The notes below the pieces were generated by a model. That model made no database searches. It had not been told where the DNA came from and saw only the letters and a list, made by a program, of their open reading frames with translations. Of a stretch of DNA of 33,260 bases, positions 7,150 through 15,915 are shown piece by piece. The translations under genes were made by a program, and so were the position numbers. Positions within the stretch are counted from its first letter, which is position 1, and the number at the start of each line of letters is the position of its first letter. Source of the stretch: Bacteroidia bacterium (GTDB taxonomy: Bacteria; Bacteroidota; Bacteroidia; Cytophagales; Cyclobacteriaceae); contig JAUHYU010000058.1 of the NCBI GenBank assembly GCA_030426345.1, positions 1 to 33,260 on the forward strand, read 5' to 3'.

Positions 7150-9963
7150 ATGCCAAGAGACCACAGCATAAATTCAGTATTGATAATAGGTAGCGGCCCG
7201 ATCATCATTGGCCAAGCGTGTGAGTTTGATTATTCGGGCTCCCAGGCTTCAAGGTCTTTGCGCGATGAAGGAATTGAAGTAACCCTTATCAACTCCAACC
7301 CGGCGACGATCATGACCGACAGTGTCACCGCTGACAATGTTTATCTGAAACCGCTCAATAAAAAATCCATTATTGAGATTCTGCAAAAGCACGATATTGA
7401 TGCTGTTTTACCAACGATGGGTGGACAAACTGCATTGAATCTGGCGATAGATTGTGATAATGCAGGTATATGGGAAAAGTATGGAGTGAAAATGATCGGT
7501 GTAGATATCAATGCTATAGAAACCACAGAGGACCGAGAAAAGTTTCGTTTAAAAATGATGGAAATTGGTGTTGGAGTGTGTAAGGGAAAAACCGCTACTT
7601 CCTTTCTTCAAGGAAAAGAAATTGCCCAGGAAATCGGATTTCCACTCGTAATTAGACCATCTTTCACCCTTGGCGGATCTGGTGGAGGATTTGTCAATAG
7701 CGCGGAAGAATTTGAAAAAGCCTTGGATGATGGCTTGCATACTTCCCCAATCCATGAGGTATTGATAGAGCAGAGCATTCTTGGCTGGAAGGAATATGAG
7801 TTGGAATTGCTCCGGGACAATCTCGGCAATGTCATCATTATATGCTCCATAGAAAATTTTGACCCAATGGGAGTACATACTGGTGATTCTATTACAGTAG
7901 CGCCGGCCATGACATTAGCTGACACTACCTATCAAGAAATGCGTAATTTGGCCATAAAGATGATGAATAGCATCGGCCAGTTTGCAGGAGGATGCAATGT
8001 GCAATTTTCCGTCAACCCCGAAGATGAATCCATCATTGGAATTGAAATCAACCCTCGCGTATCCAGATCTTCGGCTCTGGCATCAAAAGCTACCGGATAC
8101 CCAATTGCCAAAGTTGCTGCTAAACTAGCCATTGGCTATAATTTGGATGAAATTAAAAATCAAATCACACAAACAACTCCGGCTTATTTCGAACCTGCTT
8201 TGGATTATGTAATCGTGAAAATTCCACGATGGAATTTTGACAAATTCAAGGGATCTGACAGAAAGCTCGGATTATCCATGAAGTCCGTTGGTGAAGTGAT
8301 GGGAATTGGACGAAACTTTCAAGAAGCCCTACAAAAAGCTTGTCAATCCTTAGAAATAAAAAGAAACGGGCTTGGTGCTGATGCTAAAGAATTGCGAGAT
8401 CGCGATCAGATATTGTACAGCCTTGCTAATCCAAGCTGGGACAGACTCTTCCATATATATGATGCCTTCAAGCTTGGAATCCCTTTCAAAACCATACAAA
8501 ATGCTACCAAAATCGACAAATGGTTTTTGAACCAGATAGAAGAGTTGATTGTTCTGGAACGTGAAATAGAAAAATATTCCCTGGAAACCATCTCGGAAGA
8601 TTTGATGCGGGAAGCAAAAGAAAAAGGTTATGCTGATCGCCAAATCGCTCACATGGTTGGATGCCTGGAAAGCCAGGTACATAGCAAACGCACCGAAATG
8701 GGCATCAAACGAGTATATAAATTGGTTGATACCTGTGCGGCTGAATTCGAAGCTCAGACACCTTATTACTATTCTACATTTGCTGAAGAGAATGAGTCCA
8801 TTCCATCAGACAGAAAAAAGATCATTATTCTTGGGAGTGGCCCCAATAGAATCGGGCAAGGAATTGAATTTGACTATTGTTGTGTGCATGGTGTGCTGGC
8901 GGCAAAGGAATGTGGCTATGAAACCATCATGATCAATTGCAACCCGGAGACAGTATCTACTGACCCCGACATAGCAGATAAGCTGTATTTTGAGCCGGTA
9001 TTTTGGGAGCATATCTACGATATCATTTTACATGAAAAGCCCGAAGGGGTCATCGTTCAGCTCGGTGGTCAAACAGCATTGAAACTGGCAGAAAAGCTAG
9101 AACGATATGGTATCAAGATCATCGGCACAGATTTCAAATCACTTGATCTGGCGGAAGATCGAGGACAATTTAGCCAATTACTTAAGGACAACGACATCCC
9201 ATACCCGGAGTTTGGCACCATTGAGAATGCTGAGCATGCTATTGAGATTTCCAAAGAAATTGGTTTTCCTTTGTTGGTACGCCCTTCTTATGTACTTGGT
9301 GGACAGAGCATGAAAATTGTGATCAATGAGGAGGAACTCGAATCACATGTCGTAAAGATACTGAAAGACATTCCTGGAAACCTGGTATTATTGGATCACT
9401 TTCTTGAAGGTGCCATAGAGGCAGAAGCTGATGCAATTTGTGATGGAGAAAATGTTCATATCATCGGGATGATGCAGCATATTGAGCCGGCAGGAATCCA
9501 CTCAGGTGACTCCTACGCAGTATTGCCTCCTTACAACTTGGGAGATTTCGTAATCCAACAAATGGAAGTTTATACCAAAAAAATCGCATTGGCATTAAAT
9601 ACCGTTGGGCTGATCAACATCCAATTTGCCATCAAAGATGACAAGGTTTATATCATTGAGGCCAACCCAAGGGCCTCCCGAACCGTTCCTTTTATTTGTA
9701 AGGCATACAAAGAGCCCTATGTAAATTATGCCACTAAGGTGATGTTGGGAGAAAAGAAAGTTACAGATTTTGATTTTAAACCTACTAAGCAAGGCTACGC
9801 CATCAAAGAACCGGTTTTCTCTTTCAACAAATTTCCCAATGTAAACAAGGAACTTGGGCCAGAAATGAAATCTACCGGGGAATCAATATATTTTATTGAT
9901 GATTTGTTAGATGATTATTTTTTAAATATTTATTCGGAAAGAAATCTCTATCTCAGTCGTTAG
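7150..9963 (+). CDS. carB: Carbamoyl-phosphate synthase large subunit, lacking the MGS-like allosteric domain
   Basis: A 937-residue CarB. It makes carbamoyl phosphate from bicarbonate, ammonia (delivered by CarA) and two ATP for pyrimidine and arginine synthesis. The two homologous synthetase halves are clear. The first opens with LIIGSGPIIIGQACEFDYSG and has an ATP-grasp domain with RPSFTLGGSGGG and EINPRVSRSSALASKATG. The second opens with IILGSGPNRIGQGIEFDYCC and has RPSYVLGGQSM and IEANPRASRTVPF. The E. coli enzyme has 1073 residues; here the chain ends soon after the second ATP-grasp region (KSTGESIYFIDDLLDDYF), so the C-terminal domain that binds UMP/IMP/ornithine is missing. Bacteroidota CarB proteins are often about this length. 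carA is not adjacent. The next gene starts 6 bases after the stop. Only one core motif copy (7749) lies in 2.8 kb. Confidence 0.97.
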   Translation: MPRDHSINSVLIIGSGPIIIGQACEFDYSGSQASRSLRDEGIEVTLINSNPATIMTDSVTADNVYLKPLNKKSIIEILQKHDIDAVLPTMGGQTALNLAIDCDNAGIWEKYGVKMIGVDINAIETTEDREKFRLKMMEIGVGVCKGKTATSFLQGKEIAQEIGFPLVIRPSFTLGGSGGGFVNSAEEFEKALDDGLHTSPIHEVLIEQSILGWKEYELELLRDNLGNVIIICSIENFDPMGVHTGDSITVAPAMTLADTTYQEMRNLAIKMMNSIGQFAGGCNVQFSVNPEDESIIGIEINPRVSRSSALASKATGYPIAKVAAKLAIGYNLDEIKNQITQTTPAYFEPALDYVIVKIPRWNFDKFKGSDRKLGLSMKSVGEVMGIGRNFQEALQKACQSLEIKRNGLGADAKELRDRDQILYSLANPSWDRLFHIYDAFKLGIPFKTIQNATKIDKWFLNQIEELIVLEREIEKYSLETISEDLMREAKEKGYADRQIAHMVGCLESQVHSKRTEMGIKRVYKLVDTCAAEFEAQTPYYYSTFAEENESIPSDRKKIIILGSGPNRIGQGIEFDYCCVHGVLAAKECGYETIMINCNPETVSTDPDIADKLYFEPVFWEHIYDIILHEKPEGVIVQLGGQTALKLAEKLERYGIKIIGTDFKSLDLAEDRGQFSQLLKDNDIPYPEFGTIENAEHAIEISKEIGFPLLVRPSYVLGGQSMKIVINEEELESHVVKILKDIPGNLVLLDHFLEGAIEAEADAICDGENVHIIGMMQHIEPAGIHSGDSYAVLPPYNLGDFVIQQMEVYTKKIALALNTVGLINIQFAIKDDKVYIIEANPRASRTVPFICKAYKEPYVNYATKVMLGEKKVTDFDFKPTKQGYAIKEPVFSFNKFPNVNKELGPEMKSTGESIYFIDDLLDDYFLNIYSERNLYLSR

Positions 9964-9969
9964 TATGTT

Positions 9970-10215
9970 ATGGGTATCCTATTTAAATTTATTCTGTTTG
10001 GTGTTGTCATCTATTATATCTTCAAAACAATAGGGGGTTTTGTATTTAGGATATTGGGAGGCAGGATGCAGCAATACCAGCAGCAGCAAAGGCCCAAAAC
10101 AGATCAGAAAAAAGAAGGAGAAATCCATATCGACTATGCTCCTAAGGATGGAAAACGAAAAAACCAATCAGGTGCCAAGGGAGGAGAATACATAGACTAC
10201 GAGGAAGTTAAATAG
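9970..10215 (+). CDS. DUF4834-family small membrane protein
   Basis: An 81-residue protein with one N-terminal membrane segment (residues 2-32, FKFILFGVVIYYIFKTIGGFVF), then a Gln/Lys-rich stretch and the C-terminal IHIDYAP...GGEYIDYEEVK. This pattern, a short anchor plus a repeated acidic (I/Y)DY(E/A) tail, is typical of the Bacteroidota DUF4834 family of unknown function. It begins 6 bases after the carB stop and is probably co-transcribed with it. Confidence 0.8.
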   Translation: MGILFKFILFGVVIYYIFKTIGGFVFRILGGRMQQYQQQQRPKTDQKKEGEIHIDYAPKDGKRKNQSGAKGGEYIDYEEVK

Positions 10216-10231
10216 CTTATAGAATAGATCA

Positions 10232-10262
10232 GGCAGCACATTGCTGTCATCTTTTCTTTTTT
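10232..10262 (+). terminator. Terminator-like hairpin after the DUF4834 gene
   Basis: GGCAGC (10232-10237) pairs with GCTGTC (10243-10248, one G-U pair) around ACATT and is followed by a T-rich tract. It overlaps the last codon of the convergent AsmA-like gene. Confidence 0.5.
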
Positions 10263-11827
10263 TCTGTAAAGCCTGTACTTGACTTGATACCACTAAAAAG
10301 GGATTTCCACCAGTAGTTGAAAATTGACTTTTTAGGGTCGCGCTCAAACTCGATTTTTCCTTTTCTATAGCTTCGGCCTGGCTTGTTGGCTTCTTGAAGG
10401 ACAAACGTATTTACCAAAAGAGTCATAAATGTCTCCTTGAGGCCAGCCTTTATTTTTTCCTCTTTAGTATTGATAAACTTGACTTTCAGATCGTCATATA
10501 TAAAATCCATTTCTCCACTTGAAATGTATTTGTCATAAGAGAAATTGAATTTCATGGTATGGTTGTTCCCAGATTGGATATTGGCACCAGCCACATACAT
10601 GAACATGCTGTTGAGCGATGACAGATCCATAGCGCTCAGTTCCCCCTTCACTTGATGTTTGCCGCCATCAGCCGAAAGCGGAATTTTAAATGTGGCATTC
10701 ATCCAACCCGTGTCCATCAATTTGGACTTTGCGTCCATGTTTAGCACAGTGCCCTGAGCATTGCTGATAGGTCCGCCATGTACCTCAATCTGGTTGAAGC
10801 TTACCTCCCCTGCTTTTTGCGAACCCTCGACATGCTCTTGATAAATCAGGTGCGAGCCTGTGAGATGAACGGAATCAATGCTGATAAATCCATGGAATTT
10901 TGATAGATTTTCATAAGGAAGTTTCGTGTCAGGGATAGTTGGAAACTTCAATCTCGTGTCCCTAAATATAACCCCTGTTAGTTGCACGATATCAACATTC
11001 TCAATCACCAAGCTGTCGTTGAGGAGTTTGTCAGGTTTGAATCCCGATAATTTCACACTTTCGATATTCAGCGAATCCCAATCCGATTCGTGGCCTTTGG
11101 CGTGTCCGATTTCATATTTGTCGATCAGAGGATCGATGGCGATTTTTGAAAAAACGACATCCCCCTTCGGATAATCCATGGAAAAACTATCACATTTTAT
11201 ATCGTAAAATCCATCAGGTGCCTTGTAAATAATATTTGAAAATGCCACATTCATCTCTATTACCCATGGATTTTTAGGGCTTTTTAAGTTAAAATCATGA
11301 ATGGCGATATTGAGATTGGTGGAGACAGAAGACTTGTTCCCATACCATTTGATTTTGCCATTTTCAATGGAGATGTTTTTTATTGAAAATCTATTGGAAC
11401 CCGATCCAGTATTTTCCCAATGTATGCATGAAACAGAATCCGTTGTGGAAACAAGGAAGATATTTGGATCGGTAAGTTTCAGGGCGGAAATAGAAATGTC
11501 CTTTCCAAGCAATGCTTTTATCAGAGCCAATCCTTCTATATCAATTTTTTCAATAAAAATCGAAGGCAAGATTTTATGGGTTGAATCGATGGCGACAAAT
11601 GTGCTGTCGATGCTATGAAGCTCCACATTGTCGGCACGTACTGATAATGGGATCAATGAAAAGTCAATTTCATGGATTTTCAGGGCATATTTTCCGTAAC
11701 TCGACTCATGAACATATCGTATGATGCGTTCTTTGGCGTAATTGTCCGCTCGCGAAAATGCAATGATCACTACAACAGAAAAAATCGATAGTGCGGAGAT
11801 AAATACTAAAAGCCATTTTTTGTTCAT
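10247..11827 (-). CDS. AsmA-like membrane-anchored protein (putative)
   Basis: A 526-residue protein with one N-terminal membrane anchor (LLVFISALSIFSVVVIIAF). It continues as a long series of beta-rich segments of the form IDSVHLTGS, ISIENGKIKWYG and IEKIDIEGLAL. That is the texture of AsmA/TamB/DUF748 bridge-like proteins that span the periplasm and are linked to phospholipid or outer-membrane homeostasis. No enzyme motif is visible, so the family call is tentative. The start is set at the ATG 11827 (MNKKWLLVF), which puts the anchor at the N-terminus; the frame is open upstream to 11899 but without protein-like content. The gene carries four dispersed motif cores (10887, 11173, 11275, 11671), the highest count in any gene here. 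They are read as different peptides (KFHG, SMDY, NPWV, KIHE). Confidence 0.7.
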   Translation of the reverse strand: MNKKWLLVFISALSIFSVVVIIAFSRADNYAKERIIRYVHESSYGKYALKIHEIDFSLIPLSVRADNVELHSIDSTFVAIDSTHKILPSIFIEKIDIEGLALIKALLGKDISISALKLTDPNIFLVSTTDSVSCIHWENTGSGSNRFSIKNISIENGKIKWYGNKSSVSTNLNIAIHDFNLKSPKNPWVIEMNVAFSNIIYKAPDGFYDIKCDSFSMDYPKGDVVFSKIAIDPLIDKYEIGHAKGHESDWDSLNIESVKLSGFKPDKLLNDSLVIENVDIVQLTGVIFRDTRLKFPTIPDTKLPYENLSKFHGFISIDSVHLTGSHLIYQEHVEGSQKAGEVSFNQIEVHGGPISNAQGTVLNMDAKSKLMDTGWMNATFKIPLSADGGKHQVKGELSAMDLSSLNSMFMYVAGANIQSGNNHTMKFNFSYDKYISSGEMDFIYDDLKVKFINTKEEKIKAGLKETFMTLLVNTFVLQEANKPGRSYRKGKIEFERDPKKSIFNYWWKSLFSGIKSSTGFTEKKKR

Positions 11828-11898
11828 GATTGTTGTAGGTAAGTAGTTGAAGTTGCACATTGATAAAAGAGAGCAGAGTTGTTCCTGCAGACAGAACA

Positions 11899-11930
11899 CA
11901 AAAAAAGCCAGAACAATCTAATCTGGCTTT
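11899..11930 (-). terminator. Intrinsic terminator of the Lmo0937-type gene
   Basis: GCCAGA (11907-11912) pairs with TCTGGC (11922-11927), extended by AAA/TTT, with a 9-base loop. The A run at 11899-11906 is a T run on the minus strand. It sits about 22 bases past the stop at 11952. Confidence 0.8.
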
Positions 11931-11951
11931 GGAATGGATCACCGATGCTTA

Positions 11952-12104
11952 TCAGACAGGTCTTCCGCTAATAAGCCTGAACAATACAGCAATTACGGCG
12001 ATTACCAAAAGGATATGTATCAGCCCTCCGGCACTGTATACAAAAAAGCCCAAAACCCATCCTATCAATAAAATTACGGCAATAATATAAAGAAGACTTC
12101 CCAT
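11952..12104 (-). CDS. Lmo0937-family small membrane protein
   Basis: A 50-residue peptide with two hydrophobic helices, LLYIIAVILLIGWVLGFFVY and IHILLVIAVIAVLFRLI, joined by SAGGL and ending SGRPV. This is the standard layout of the Lmo0937 (DUF5670) family, small membrane peptides of unknown function common in Bacteroidota and often stress-related. It has its own downstream terminator. The start codon overlaps a CCATGG site at 12101-12106. No -7 element was recognised upstream. Confidence 0.85.
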   Translation of the reverse strand: MGSLLYIIAVILLIGWVLGFFVYSAGGLIHILLVIAVIAVLFRLISGRPV

Positions 12105-12465
12105 GGTTTTATAAGTTTAAGTTGGAAATGATTAATTTCTTATTATTAAGGGGTTGATGCATTTTGTAAAAACCCTTGCCTATCATTTGTCAAATTCAGT
12201 ACCGCTGTTTAAAGAGCCCGAAATACCATCCATTTGGCCTGTTAGGTATTCAAAAGTGTAGAGAAATATCCACATCCTTTATCTTTTTGTGGGCAAAAAT
12301 TCCGACATAGCGGATTTAATATCTTCTATATGTTACACTCCGCTGAACTTGTTATGGAAACTCTTGCCAAAATTTAAAGCCCAAAGATTATTTTACATAT
12401 TCACCAATATGATCTCGAAGCAATTCCTTATGTTTGAAAAAAACAATACATAGAAATTGACAAGT
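12105..12465. other. Intergenic region without a gene, 361 bases
   Basis: A divergent spacer between the Lmo0937-type gene and the GSCFA gene. It is AT-rich, with no coding frame or hairpin that I can support. It holds only the putative GSCFA promoter element at 12429-12436. Confidence 0.6.
12429..12436 (+). promoter_or_regulatory. Bacteroidota -7 element for the GSCFA gene
   Basis: TATGTTTG fits TAnnTTTG. The predicted start near 12443 gives a leader of about 22 bases before the ATG at 12466. Confidence 0.5.
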
Positions 12466-13251
12466 ATGAACCCCAAGCGCACAGAACTGTACATTGATAA
12501 AAATCCTGAAAAAATCCATGAAGACTCTAGGATTATGTCCATCGGATCCAAGTTTTCTAACATGATGGCGTCAGAATTTAAGGAAAGAAACATCTCTATA
12601 GAGAGCAATCCATTCGGAAACATTTACAATCCGCTGTCGATCTTCAACACCATCAATGTGGCATTGAAGAACGAACCGGTTGACGAAAAACTCATCACCG
12701 AGGCAGATGACAAATGGCACCACTACGATTTTCATTCTAAAATAGGGGCAGACTCTAAGGAAGAGTTGATCGAAAAACTCAACAAAAAAGTGCAGAAAAC
12801 CCATGACGCCCTAAACAAAACCGATTTTTTGATCCTTACATTTGGCTCGGCATATGTGTATAAAACGGCTTCTAAAAATCAACTGGTAGCCAATTGCCAC
12901 AAAGGGCCAACCAACAAATTCAATAAATCCCTGCTTTCTGTGGCAGACATTATCGCCGGATTTCGTCAGTTGTACCCCTTATTAAACCACATGCAAGACA
13001 TCATATTGGTGGTTAGCCCGATCCTGCAATTGCAGGATTCTCTAACGCTCAATACCGTAAGCAAATCTGTTTTGAGGTTGGCTTGTCACATGATAAAGAA
13101 TGAATTCCCATATGTAAAATACTTCCCGGCTTACGAGTTTATGATGAGCGATCTCAGGGACTATAACAGGTATGAGAAAGATATGATCACGCCGTCCGCT
13201 GAGTCAATGGATTATATTTTCGATAAATTTAGCGAGTCTTATTTCCAATAG
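12466..13251 (+). CDS. GSCFA-domain protein with altered signature residues
   Basis: A 261-residue protein of the Bacteroidota GSCFA family (SGNH-hydrolase-like). Family landmarks are WHHYDFHSKIGADSKEE, TDFLILTFGSAYVYK, VANCHKGP, LVVSPILQLQDS, YFPAYEFMMSDLRDYNRY and DYIFDKFSESYF. The name-giving block is GSKFS (27-31) instead of GSCFA. The C-terminal D-x-x-H position, usually DMxHPS as I recall the family, reads DMITPS (239-244), so the likely catalytic His is Thr. The Ser is kept. The protein may be a non-catalytic or altered paralogue; the family's substrate is itself unknown (acyl or polysaccharide ester suspected). The ATG at 12466 is preferred to an in-frame TTG three codons upstream. 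A motif copy lies in codons for EKIHED (12513). Confidence 0.82.
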   Translation: MNPKRTELYIDKNPEKIHEDSRIMSIGSKFSNMMASEFKERNISIESNPFGNIYNPLSIFNTINVALKNEPVDEKLITEADDKWHHYDFHSKIGADSKEELIEKLNKKVQKTHDALNKTDFLILTFGSAYVYKTASKNQLVANCHKGPTNKFNKSLLSVADIIAGFRQLYPLLNHMQDIILVVSPILQLQDSLTLNTVSKSVLRLACHMIKNEFPYVKYFPAYEFMMSDLRDYNRYEKDMITPSAESMDYIFDKFSESYFQ

Positions 13252-13291
13252 CATTAGCCTTTGTTTGGCTAAAAAACCAACTCAAATGGGC

Positions 13292-13303
13292 AAAAAATCC
13301 ATG
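13292..13303 (+). repeat. Dispersed motif copy after the GSCFA gene
   Basis: AAAAAATCCATG, 41 bases past the GSCFA stop, in the gap before accD. It has the ATCCATGA variant end. Confidence 0.65.
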
Positions 13304-13503
13304 AACAGAAAAGGAAACACTTTTTATTTTTTCTAAACCGGCAATAAGAAGGGCTCAAGCATGACAACTATAATTAAATAGAATATCAAGAATATTTTTT
13401 TATATGTTAGAAAATAACTCCTGAAAAATAAGAATAGACGTTTGTTCCTACGGCATTGTCTGTTCTTTTTGTATTTATTCATCAGCGAACCAAAAATTAT
13501 AAA

Positions 13504-13511
13504 TATATTTG
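13504..13511 (+). promoter_or_regulatory. Bacteroidota -7 element for accD
   Basis: TATATTTG is an exact TAnnTTTG match, 26 bases before the accD ATG. Its position rules out translation starts farther upstream in the same open frame. Confidence 0.6.
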
Positions 13512-13536
13512 CCCTTGCTCTAAAAAACAGATTCTT

Positions 13537-14376
13537 ATGCCGTGGTTTCAAAGAAAAGATAAAGGAATTCAAACCCCCACCAAAGAGAAAAAAGACGTGC
13601 CTGATGGCCTTTGGTACAAGACCCCTTCCGGTAAAATAATCCATACCCGTGAACTAAAAAGTAACTCCTACGTCTGCCCTGACGATGAATTTCATGTGCG
13701 CATTGGATCTAAAGAATATTTTGAAATATTGTTCGACAAAAATAAATTCACAGAGCTCGACAAAAACATGCACTCAGCTGATCCGCTGAAATTTGTAGAC
13801 AGCAAGCCCTACCCTGATAGAATTTCCGCATCGCAAAAGAAGACCGATCTAAAGGATGCCATTCGTACTGCCCATGGAAAAATGGACGATTTGGATGTAA
13901 CTATTGGGTGTATGGATTTTAACTTCATAGGCGGATCGATGGGATCGGTAGTTGGGGAGAAGATTGCCAGGGCCATTGACCATAGTATTAAAAATAAGCA
14001 GCCATTTATCATGATCTCCAAATCAGGTGGTGCCCGAATGATGGAAGCAGGGTTTTCGCTTATGCAAATGGCCAAGACTTCAGCAAAACTAGCCTTATTG
14101 GCTAAAGCCAACGTACCATTTATTTCTGTTTTGACAGATCCTACCACCGGCGGGGTAACGGCTTCTTATGCCATGTTGGGTGATTTTAATATTGCCGAAC
14201 CCAAAGCACTTATTGGTTTTGCCGGACCTAGAGTAATTCGCGAAACTATCGGAAAGGACCTCCCAAAGGGCTTTCAAAGCTCAGAATTCCTGCTAGAGCA
14301 TGGCTTCCTCGACTTTATAGTAGACAGAAGGCAGATGAAATCCAAGATGGCAACATTGCTCAGAATGCTACAATAA
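13537..14376 (+). CDS. accD: Acetyl-CoA carboxylase carboxyltransferase subunit beta, zinc ribbon lost
   Basis: A 279-residue AccD. With AccA it transfers CO2 from carboxybiotin to acetyl-CoA, giving malonyl-CoA for fatty-acid synthesis. The crotonase-like core is clear: [83 protein letters not shown]. coli AccD has an N-terminal four-Cys zinc ribbon (CX2C...CX2C). Here the same region reads [17 protein letters not shown]...YVCPDDE, with one Cys (C47) left, so zinc cannot be bound in the usual way. I recall the same loss in other Bacteroidota. The start [14 protein letters not shown] at 13537 is the family start; the frame is open upstream but crosses the promoter. accA is not adjacent. Confidence 0.95.
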   Translation: MPWFQRKDKGIQTPTKEKKDVPDGLWYKTPSGKIIHTRELKSNSYVCPDDEFHVRIGSKEYFEILFDKNKFTELDKNMHSADPLKFVDSKPYPDRISASQKKTDLKDAIRTAHGKMDDLDVTIGCMDFNFIGGSMGSVVGEKIARAIDHSIKNKQPFIMISKSGGARMMEAGFSLMQMAKTSAKLALLAKANVPFISVLTDPTTGGVTASYAMLGDFNIAEPKALIGFAGPRVIRETIGKDLPKGFQSSEFLLEHGFLDFIVDRRQMKSKMATLLRMLQ

Positions 14377-14485
14377 TCCTAAAAAGACCCTCTACCCATT
14401 TCATGGAAAATAATGGCATTTTCTAATACTAAATTACACCTATTAAAAATTGTGCATAAGCATTAAAAAAACAGTTATTTAGTAA

Positions 14486-14493
14486 TATATTTG
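14486..14493 (+). promoter_or_regulatory. Bacteroidota -7 element for nqrF
   Basis: TATATTTG followed by CAC, an exact TAnnTTTG match, 41 bases before the nqrF ATG. It indicates that nqrF is transcribed on its own. Confidence 0.6.
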
Positions 14494-14533
14494 CACTTTA
14501 ATTGAAGAAAGGCTCTAACGAAATACCCTTCAA

Positions 14534-15835
14534 ATGACATTAGTAATAATAAGTTCAGTTATCGCTTTCACAGCACTGATTCTACTCTTGGTGCTTCTGC
14601 TGCTTTTTGCGCAATCCAAATTGGTGCAATCGGGAGACGTATCCATCATAATGAATGGTGACGATGCAAACCCGGTCGTGACTGCTGCGGGTTCTACGCT
14701 GTTAAGCACGCTTTCCAGTGAAAAAATATTCTTGCCTTCTGCCTGTGGAGGTGGTGGTACTTGCGCCATGTGCAAGTGTGTGGTAGAAGAAGGTGGAGGG
14801 GATGTACTACCAACTGAGGTCGGACACCTGAGCCGTTCCGAACAAAAAGAACATGTTCGCCTTGCCTGTCAGGTAAAGGTGAAAAACGACATGAAAATCC
14901 GTATTCCTGAAGAAATATTCGGCATCAAAAAGTGGGAATGCGAAGTGATATCCAACTACAACGTCTCTACTTTTATCAAAGAATTTGTAGTGAAACTTCC
15001 AGAAGGAGAAACGCTTGATTTTGAATCAGGAGGATATATTCAAATAGACGTGCCAGAATGTGAAGTGGATTTCAAAACCATGGATATTACCCCACATCCG
15101 GAACTCAATCACCCACAAGAGGTATATAAGCCTGATTGGGACAAATTCAATCTTTGGGATTTGAAAATGAAAAACGATGAGCCAATTTTCAGGGCTTATT
15201 CCATGGCCAACCATCCCGCAGAAGGAAACATTGTAATGCTAAATATCAGGGTGGCCACTCCTCCTTGGGACAGAGCTGCCGGCAAGTGGATGGACGTCAA
15301 TCCCGGAATTTGCAGTTCGTACGTCTTCAGCCGCAAGCTTGGTGATAAAGTAACCATCTCAGGACCATACGGTGAATTCTTCATCAACCCAACACAACGG
15401 GAAATGATATATATTGGTGGTGGTGCAGGAATGGCCCCTCTTCGGTCGCATATATTCCATCTTTTCCATACAGAAAAAACCAACAGAAAAGTATCTTACT
15501 GGTACGGTGGAAGATCTAAAAGAGAGCTCTTTTACCTCGATCATTTTGAGAAAATTGAAGAGGAATTTTCAAATTTCAAATTCAATATTGGACTTTCTGA
15601 GCCAATGGAAGAAGATAACTGGAAAGTAAAAAAATCACTCGACGATGAGGGCGATGGATTTGTAGGGTTTATCCATCAAGTACTCTATGATAATTACCTC
15701 AAGGATCATCCGGAGCCTGAAGAAGTAGAGTATTACTTATGTGGGCCGCCACTTATGAACTCTGCGGTCACCAAGATGCTCGACGATATGGGCGTGCCAC
15801 CGGAGAATATAAGATTTGATGACTTTGGAGGTTAA
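14534..15835 (+). CDS. nqrF: Na+-translocating NADH:quinone reductase subunit F
   Basis: A 433-residue NqrF, the NADH-oxidising subunit of the sodium-pumping complex in the inner membrane. An N-terminal membrane helix (4-25) is followed by a ferredoxin-like domain with 2Fe-2S ligands C71, C77, C80 and C112 ([17 protein letters not shown]). Then come the FAD-binding barrel with [10 protein letters not shown] and GPYGEFFI, and the NADH domain with [27 protein letters not shown] and a C-terminal YYLCGPP...FDDFGG. All cofactor motifs are intact. Vibrio NqrF has about 408 residues. In most genomes nqrF is the last gene of nqrABCDEF; here neither neighbour is an nqr gene and it has its own promoter and terminator. 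Confidence 0.96.
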   Translation: MTLVIISSVIAFTALILLLVLLLLFAQSKLVQSGDVSIIMNGDDANPVVTAAGSTLLSTLSSEKIFLPSACGGGGTCAMCKCVVEEGGGDVLPTEVGHLSRSEQKEHVRLACQVKVKNDMKIRIPEEIFGIKKWECEVISNYNVSTFIKEFVVKLPEGETLDFESGGYIQIDVPECEVDFKTMDITPHPELNHPQEVYKPDWDKFNLWDLKMKNDEPIFRAYSMANHPAEGNIVMLNIRVATPPWDRAAGKWMDVNPGICSSYVFSRKLGDKVTISGPYGEFFINPTQREMIYIGGGAGMAPLRSHIFHLFHTEKTNRKVSYWYGGRSKRELFYLDHFEKIEEEFSNFKFNIGLSEPMEEDNWKVKKSLDDEGDGFVGFIHQVLYDNYLKDHPEPEEVEYYLCGPPLMNSAVTKMLDDMGVPPENIRFDDFGG

Positions 15836-15853
15836 ATAAAACCTTTAAAACTG

Positions 15854-15886
15854 AAAGGGAGGAAATTTGATTTTCTCCCTTTTTTT
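15854..15886 (+). terminator. Intrinsic terminator after nqrF
   Basis: AAAGGGAG (from 15854) pairs with CTCCCTTT (to 15882), extended inward by AAA/TTT with one G-T pair, and is followed by a run of seven T. It lies 18 bases after the nqrF stop. Confidence 0.85.
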
Positions 15887-15915
15887 ATACAAAATTGGTA
15901 TTAAGATCAGATATT

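Noticed and set aside
7341-9792. Several minus-strand frames opposite carB
   Set aside because: They are shadows of a highly conserved gene, and their translations are rich in Ser/Ile/Phe without motifs.
11828-11899. An extended N-terminus for the AsmA-like protein
   Set aside because: It would place 24 polar and Cys-rich residues before the membrane anchor and run into the terminator region of the neighbouring small gene.
13456-13536. A 27-residue N-terminal extension of AccD
   Set aside because: The segment crosses the predicted promoter element at 13504-13511, and the family N-terminus begins at the ATG at 13537.
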